Shown piece after piece: positions 4,707 to 7,904 of a DNA stretch of 7,904 bases (position 1 is its first letter; each line of letters begins with the position of its first letter). The stretch covers positions 1 through 7,904 of the forward strand of contig JAUYPT010000081.1 of assembly GCA_030695685.1 (NCBI GenBank), given 5' to 3'. Source of the stretch: Nanobdellota archaeon (GTDB lineage: Archaea; Nanobdellota; Nanobdellia; Woesearchaeales; GW2011-AR9). The position numbers were made by a program, and so were the translations under genes. The notes below the pieces were generated by a model that was given only the letters and a program-made list of their open reading frames with translations, had not been told where the DNA came from and did not search any database.

Positions 4707-5738
4707 TTATTTGTACCTTCTCATTGTCTTCCATTCAATCATCGTTTTCAGAAATGCAGGGATAATTCCCGTAATGACAATATTTTTGTATGTAAAGATG
4801 CCATTTCTCTTTCCCAAGCTGATGACCATCGGCCGTTCTGCGGAATGGTATTGTTCTAATTTTTCTTTTCTTTCCACATGAAATATATTTCTAACTATAA
4901 GCGCTGCCTGCATTTCAGCATTCTGCGCCGTTTTTTCTTCTTTTCTATCGGTAATATCCCCTGCTGCAAAAATAGTCTGGTAATTCAGGACTTGAAGATA
5001 GTTATTCACTTTTAATTGCTGTTTTTGGTTTACAATAGCGCTAAAATTATGATGTAAAAATGAAGAATTTGCTTTGATGCCGGTGCAGATGAAGATGATG
5101 TCATGCTCTATACAGACTCCTTTATTGGTGAAACAGTACCCATCCTTGTTTTCCACCATTCTTTGGTTATAAATGATGGTTACTCCTTTTTGCTGCAAAA
5201 AACGCTGGGCGTGGCGGACAGCTTTAGGATGATGCCGCGTGATCAGATTTTCATGAGCATGAATAATAGTGACTTCTTTACCTGGATAACAATCCACAAT
5301 TTCCGCAGCAAGCTCCACGCCGACAAGGCCGCCGCCGATGATCAATACTTTTTTCGCTTTCGTGAGAATATGAGTATAGTTGCGCAGCGTCGCAGCCCTA
5401 TTGGCAATAACCGTATTTTTCTCTTTGATGGGGGTTGTGTACGATGATCCGGAACTAATGATTAGGTAATCATAGGCTATTTTCTGTTTCGTTGTTAGTA
5501 CATCAGTAGTTGTGACATCATTAACTTCTGCTGTAACTATTCTGGCATGAGGAAGATAATGGCGGTGTAATACCTGAATTTTTTTGATATGCTTTGGTTC
5601 TACAATTGTTCGTAAGATAGAAGGTGTAAACTCAAAATAATCTTTGGTATCAATTAATGTTACGTCAAAATCACGCTGCAGTTTTTTGGCAGCATACGAT
5701 CCGGCAAATCCGCCGCCAATAATAACAACTTTCTTCAT
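4707..5738 (-). CDS. FAD-dependent NAD(P)H:quinone oxidoreductase, FSP1/AIFM2-like (NDH-2 superfamily)
   Basis: A flavoprotein of 343 aa that should pass electrons from NAD(P)H to a quinone or similar acceptor, probably at the membrane surface. It has the FAD Rossmann loop GGGFAG (8-13) with Asp30 for the ribose, the NAD(P) loop GGGLVGVELAAEI (135-147), an ICTG stretch (217-220), the second FAD motif AAGDITD (258-264) and the following helix QNAEMQAALIVRNI (272-285). There is no CxxxxC pair, so it is not a disulfide reductase. The C-terminus (about 302-343) reads PMVISLGKRNGIF, then a hydrophobic stretch, then EWKTMRRYK; this layout resembles the end of AIFM2/FSP1, which as I recall also carries a WKTMR stretch. 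The start at 5738 has a TTTAAATA box 26-27 nt upstream and no Shine-Dalgarno. The physiological acceptor is unknown, and no other respiratory gene is in view. Confidence 0.88.
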   Translation of the reverse strand: MKKVVIIGGGFAGSYAAKKLQRDFDVTLIDTKDYFEFTPSILRTIVEPKHIKKIQVLHRHYLPHARIVTAEVNDVTTTDVLTTKQKIAYDYLIISSGSSYTTPIKEKNTVIANRAATLRNYTHILTKAKKVLIIGGGLVGVELAAEIVDCYPGKEVTIIHAHENLITRHHPKAVRHAQRFLQQKGVTIIYNQRMVENKDGYCFTNKGVCIEHDIIFICTGIKANSSFLHHNFSAIVNQKQQLKVNNYLQVLNYQTIFAAGDITDRKEEKTAQNAEMQAALIVRNIFHVERKEKLEQYHSAERPMVISLGKRNGIFTYKNIVITGIIPAFLKTMIEWKTMRRYK

Positions 5739-5760
5739 GACTATTGTTTTTCAGTTCTTT

Positions 5761-5768
5761 TATTTAAA
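5761..5768 (-). promoter_or_regulatory. TATA box for the FSP1-like oxidoreductase gene
   Basis: TTTAAATA on the minus strand is centred 26-27 nt before the ATG at 5738, the expected position if transcription starts at the start codon. It is preceded by CAATAG; a similar CAAT precedes the dehydrogenase promoter at 2082. Confidence 0.6.
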
Positions 5769-5780
5769 CTATTGGTCGCT

Positions 5781-5829
5781 TGAGAAAAAATAAAATTGAA
5801 GAATAAATAAAAAAAAGAATCAAGAATGT
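5781..5829 (-). terminator. T-rich terminator region after the zinc-ribbon gene
   Basis: Read on the minus strand, the 49 nt after the zinc-ribbon stop codon contain a run of eight T followed by further T-rich blocks. This suits archaeal factor-dependent or T-tract termination. There is no strong hairpin. It separates the zinc-ribbon gene from the oxidoreductase promoter. Confidence 0.5.
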
Positions 5830-5991
5830 TTATTTTTTAGCACCCATAATTCGGAACATCGTTGTTCCACACTTAGGACACTTTCCTTTCATGGCTCTTC
5901 TGACCATGCCGCCTTTACCTTTCATCGCTACTTCTTTTCCATCAGCCATCATTCTCTTGGCTTTACACTTTACGCAATAACCTTCCGTCAT
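5830..5991 (-). CDS. Small two-CxxC zinc-ribbon protein (DUF5679-like), 53 aa
   Basis: A short basic protein opening MTEGYCVKCKAKR and ending KCPKCGTTMFRIMGAKK. Cys6/Cys9 and Cys38/Cys41 form two CxxC knuckles expected to hold one zinc. The middle (10-37) is rich in Lys, Arg, Gly and Met. This layout, with the YCVKCK opening and a C-terminal CPxCGT-MFRI, is that of the small archaeal DUF5679 family, whose function is not known to me; nucleic-acid binding is plausible for a basic ribbon. GAGGT lies 7 nt before the ATG (5999-6003). The gene lies between the valyl-tRNA synthetase (184 nt upstream) and a T-rich terminator, and probably has its own promoter. Confidence 0.88.
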   Translation of the reverse strand: MTEGYCVKCKAKRMMADGKEVAMKGKGGMVRRAMKGKCPKCGTTMFRIMGAKK

Positions 5992-5998
5992 TTTAACA

Positions 5999-6003
5999 AC
6001 CTC
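5999..6003 (-). promoter_or_regulatory. Shine-Dalgarno site of the zinc-ribbon gene
   Basis: GAGGT on the minus strand with a 7-nt spacer to the ATG at 5991 matches the archaeal 16S rRNA 3' end complement and fixes the start of this very short gene. Confidence 0.6.
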
Positions 6004-6057
6004 ACTTTTACATTTTACAGAACGCTGATATTAACGCCCTTTTTGCTTATCTTTTGC

Positions 6058-6064
6058 TATAAAT
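6058..6064 (-). promoter_or_regulatory. TATA-like box upstream of the zinc-ribbon gene
   Basis: ATTTATA on the minus strand would start transcription near 6035 and give a leader of about 44 nt that contains the GAGGT site. A second candidate, TTAATAT (6028-6034), would give a leader of about 14 nt. The remainder of 6066-6175 holds only a weak 6-bp inverted repeat (6076-6081/6094-6099) and no convincing gene. Confidence 0.4.
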
Positions 6065-6175
6065 GGTCATTCCCTCTTAAAAAGCTTTCGGCGTTTAAGC
6101 ATAAATACAAGCACAATTACGTTTTTATTGTCTGGTAGTAAAAGCAGAGAGAATTATTCTTATGAGAATGGGATT

Positions 6176-7904
6176 TTACCGTTTGATGCCAATCGTAACA
6201 CTAAACTTCTCGCTTTCCAATGATGTTTCTCCACTAAAAGAAATCGTGCGCACTTTCAATACTGCTTTGAGATCGTTTTGAATAGCGCTGATCATCTCCT
6301 CAAAGTCTTTTTCTTCACTAATTAGAACAAGTTCAGCAAGGTCTTCTTTTAAGGAAAGTTGGTTCTCAGATTTGAATTTACGGACGGTGTTAATAATATC
6401 AACGCCAAGGTCGCCGATTAATTCTACTCTATCATCAGCATGTTTGGCATCAAACGCCGGCCATGAAGAAAGATGGATACTTTTTTTGCCTTCTTTTTCT
6501 GCAAAATAAAGCTGGTAGATTTCTTCCGTGATATGAGGCATGATTGGCGCCATCATTGTAAGCACTGTCAGGATTCCTGTATATAATCCATATTGCGCAC
6601 TTTCCCGTGCCGTTTCTCCCCGCTGCTGAGCATTGTAGATTCGATCTTTGATAATTTCGAGGTATTGATCACAGAACGTATGCCAAAAGAAGTTCTCAAC
6701 ACCAGACTTCGTCTTGGAATATTCGTAATTCTCAAATGTCTCTGTTGACTCTTTGATTAATCTCTGCAATTTACTCATCAACCATTGGTCAAATGTTTCT
6801 AAATGCGGTGCTGTCTGGTGTTTGTATCCTTCTAAATGCATGATCGCAAATTTAGATGCGTTCCAGAGCTTGTTGGCAAATTTCTGGCCGGTTACAAGGT
6901 CTTTTTCCTGGAAGGGCAAATCATCACCTAACTTTGATCCTGCAGCCCAGAAACGCAGCGCATCAGCGGAATATTTTTGAATCATCTCCTGCGGCTCTAC
7001 AATATTGCCTACTGATTTGGACATTTTCCTGCCATGCGGGTCTTGGGCATGGCCGGAAATCATCACCTTTTTCCATGGCACTCGTCCAAAATGGAACAAG
7101 CTCTTGACAACGGTATAAAATAACCATGTTCTAATGATATCATGAGCTTGCGGTCGGAGTGAAAAAGGCTTGTTGTCGTAATGGTAAGAATATTCTCCTT
7201 GATGAATCCAGTTCCCGGCAATTTCTGGTGTCACGGACGATGTTGCCCATGTGTCCAGAACATCTGTTTCTCCATTAAATTCCGTCGAGCCGCAGCTGCA
7301 CTTTTGTTTTGGCTTCATGCTAGTAGGATCAACTGGAAGATCTTTTAAATCCGGCACGAGATGCTTTTTACAGGAAGTACAAGTCCAGACCGGAATGGGA
7401 ATCCCAAAGTGCCGCTGCCGGGAAATGCACCAATCCCACTGTAAATTTTCAACCCAGTGGTCATACCGGACTTTCATGTGTTCCGGATACCATGTTATAT
7501 GATTGGCTATCTCCAATAGCTCCTGCTTGCGGTCGAGAATCTTGATGTACCATTGTTTCATTTTCAAGAATTCAATTTCTGTTTTACAGCGCTCATGGAC
7601 ATTAACAGCATGGCTGATTTCTTTTTGTTTGACTAAATACCCTTGCTGCTGTAATGTTTCAAGAATTTTATGACGGGCTGCGGTAATTTTTAAGCCTTTG
7701 AATTCTCCTGCCAAAGAGTTCATCCGGCCATCTTTTTCAAAAACAATCCGCAGCGGCAATGTAAAGCGGTGCCATTTTTCGACATCTTCTTTATCTCCAA
7801 ACGTACAGACCATCATCAATCCCGTTCCTTTATCTAAATCTACTGTTTCATCTGCGAGAATGGGAATTTCATAATTAAAAAGTGGAACAACTGCTTTTTT
7901 GCCT
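6176..7904 (-). CDS. valS: Valyl-tRNA synthetase, N-terminal part missing
   Basis: Class I aminoacyl-tRNA synthetase that charges tRNA-Val and hydrolyses mischarged products. The frame is open through the right edge, so 575 residues plus stop are visible and roughly the first 300, including the HIGH motif and most of the CP1 editing domain, are outside. Visible in order (partial numbering): the end of the editing domain with GTGLMMVCTFGD (26-37); RQRHFGIPIPVW (162-173); a zinc insertion with WTCTSC (173-178) and CSC (202-204); DVLDTWATSSVTP (214-226), a ValRS signature; HGRKMSKSVGN (290-300) with the ATP-binding KMSKS loop; then the helical anticodon-binding domain and a C-terminal domain ending at IGIKR. 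The CxxC...CxC insertion is of the archaeal kind. The in-frame TTG at 7819 and ATGs just after it are internal, not starts, because conserved ValRS sequence continues upstream of them. No damage is visible. Confidence 0.97.
   Translation of the reverse strand, partial: GKKAVVPLFNYEIPILADETVDLDKGTGLMMVCTFGDKEDVEKWHRFTLPLRIVFEKDGRMNSLAGEFKGLKITAARHKILETLQQQGYLVKQKEISHAVNVHERCKTEIEFLKMKQWYIKILDRKQELLEIANHITWYPEHMKVRYDHWVENLQWDWCISRQRHFGIPIPVWTCTSCKKHLVPDLKDLPVDPTSMKPKQKCSCGSTEFNGETDVLDTWATSSVTPEIAGNWIHQGEYSYHYDNKPFSLRPQAHDIIRTWLFYTVVKSLFHFGRVPWKKVMISGHAQDPHGRKMSKSVGNIVEPQEMIQKYSADALRFWAAGSKLGDDLPFQEKDLVTGQKFANKLWNASKFAIMHLEGYKHQTAPHLETFDQWLMSKLQRLIKESTETFENYEYSKTKSGVENFFWHTFCDQYLEIIKDRIYNAQQRGETARESAQYGLYTGILTVLTMMAPIMPHITEEIYQLYFAEKEGKKSIHLSSWPAFDAKHADDRVELIGDLGVDIINTVRKFKSENQLSLKEDLAELVLISEEKDFEEMISAIQNDLKAVLKVRTISFSGETSLESEKFSVTIGIKR

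Noticed and set aside
6067..6102. An 11-codon minus-strand ORF starting MLKRRKLF in the gap between valS and the zinc-ribbon gene
   Set aside because: Too short, no Shine-Dalgarno, and no homologue I can recall; a regulatory leader peptide cannot be argued from this alone.
7816..7819. TTG/ATG codons at 7819-7814 as the start of the valyl-tRNA synthetase
   Set aside because: The frame stays open to the window edge and the upstream residues (GKKAVVPLFNYEIPI and following) are conserved ValRS editing-domain sequence, so the gene is truncated by the window rather than starting here.

Overview
The window looks archaeal. The valyl-tRNA synthetase has the archaeal-style CxxC...CxC zinc insertion. 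A 53-residue two-CxxC zinc ribbon of the DUF5679 type is present. Three genes have a TTTAAAT(A) box centred 26-28 nt upstream of the start ATG, the spacing expected for TATA boxes of leaderless archaeal mRNAs. The DNA is AT-rich with short intergenic gaps. A DPANN-type lineage (Woesearchaeota/Pacearchaeota-like) is my guess from the protein style, but this window alone cannot prove it.

Layout, left to right: (1) a 3'-truncated flavin disulfide reductase on the minus strand (1-921); (2) a divergent promoter region with a palindrome; (3) an unrecognised 245-aa acidic protein on the plus strand (1059-1796); (4) a 212-bp non-coding block made of two large nested inverted repeats (1806-2017); (5) a D-2-hydroxyacid dehydrogenase of the glyoxylate reductase/glycerate dehydrogenase type on the plus strand (2114-3118); (6) a convergent T-rich hairpin; (7) a minus-strand set read right to left: a truncated valyl-tRNA synthetase (6176-7904), the DUF5679-like zinc ribbon (5830-5991), an FSP1/NDH-2-like NAD(P)H:quinone oxidoreductase (4707-5738), a ZIP-like multi-pass membrane protein (3941-4636) and a HAD phosphatase (3152-3937).

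Most genes are core or redox metabolism: two flavoenzymes, a 2-hydroxyacid dehydrogenase and a phosphoglycolate-phosphatase-like HAD enzyme. The last two could meet at glycolate/glyoxylate, but they are convergent rather than in one operon. The membrane protein and the HAD gene are separated by only 3 nt and are very likely co-transcribed.

The least ordinary content is structural. The block at 1806-2017 contains a three-armed element closed by an 18-bp stem, followed by a second 29-bp nested hairpin. A different family of nested palindromes (3828-3922) lies inside the 5' end of the HAD gene and encodes its atypical N-terminal extension. The two hairpins there differ only at positions that preserve base pairing. 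I found no CRISPR array, tRNA, rRNA or intact transposase gene.
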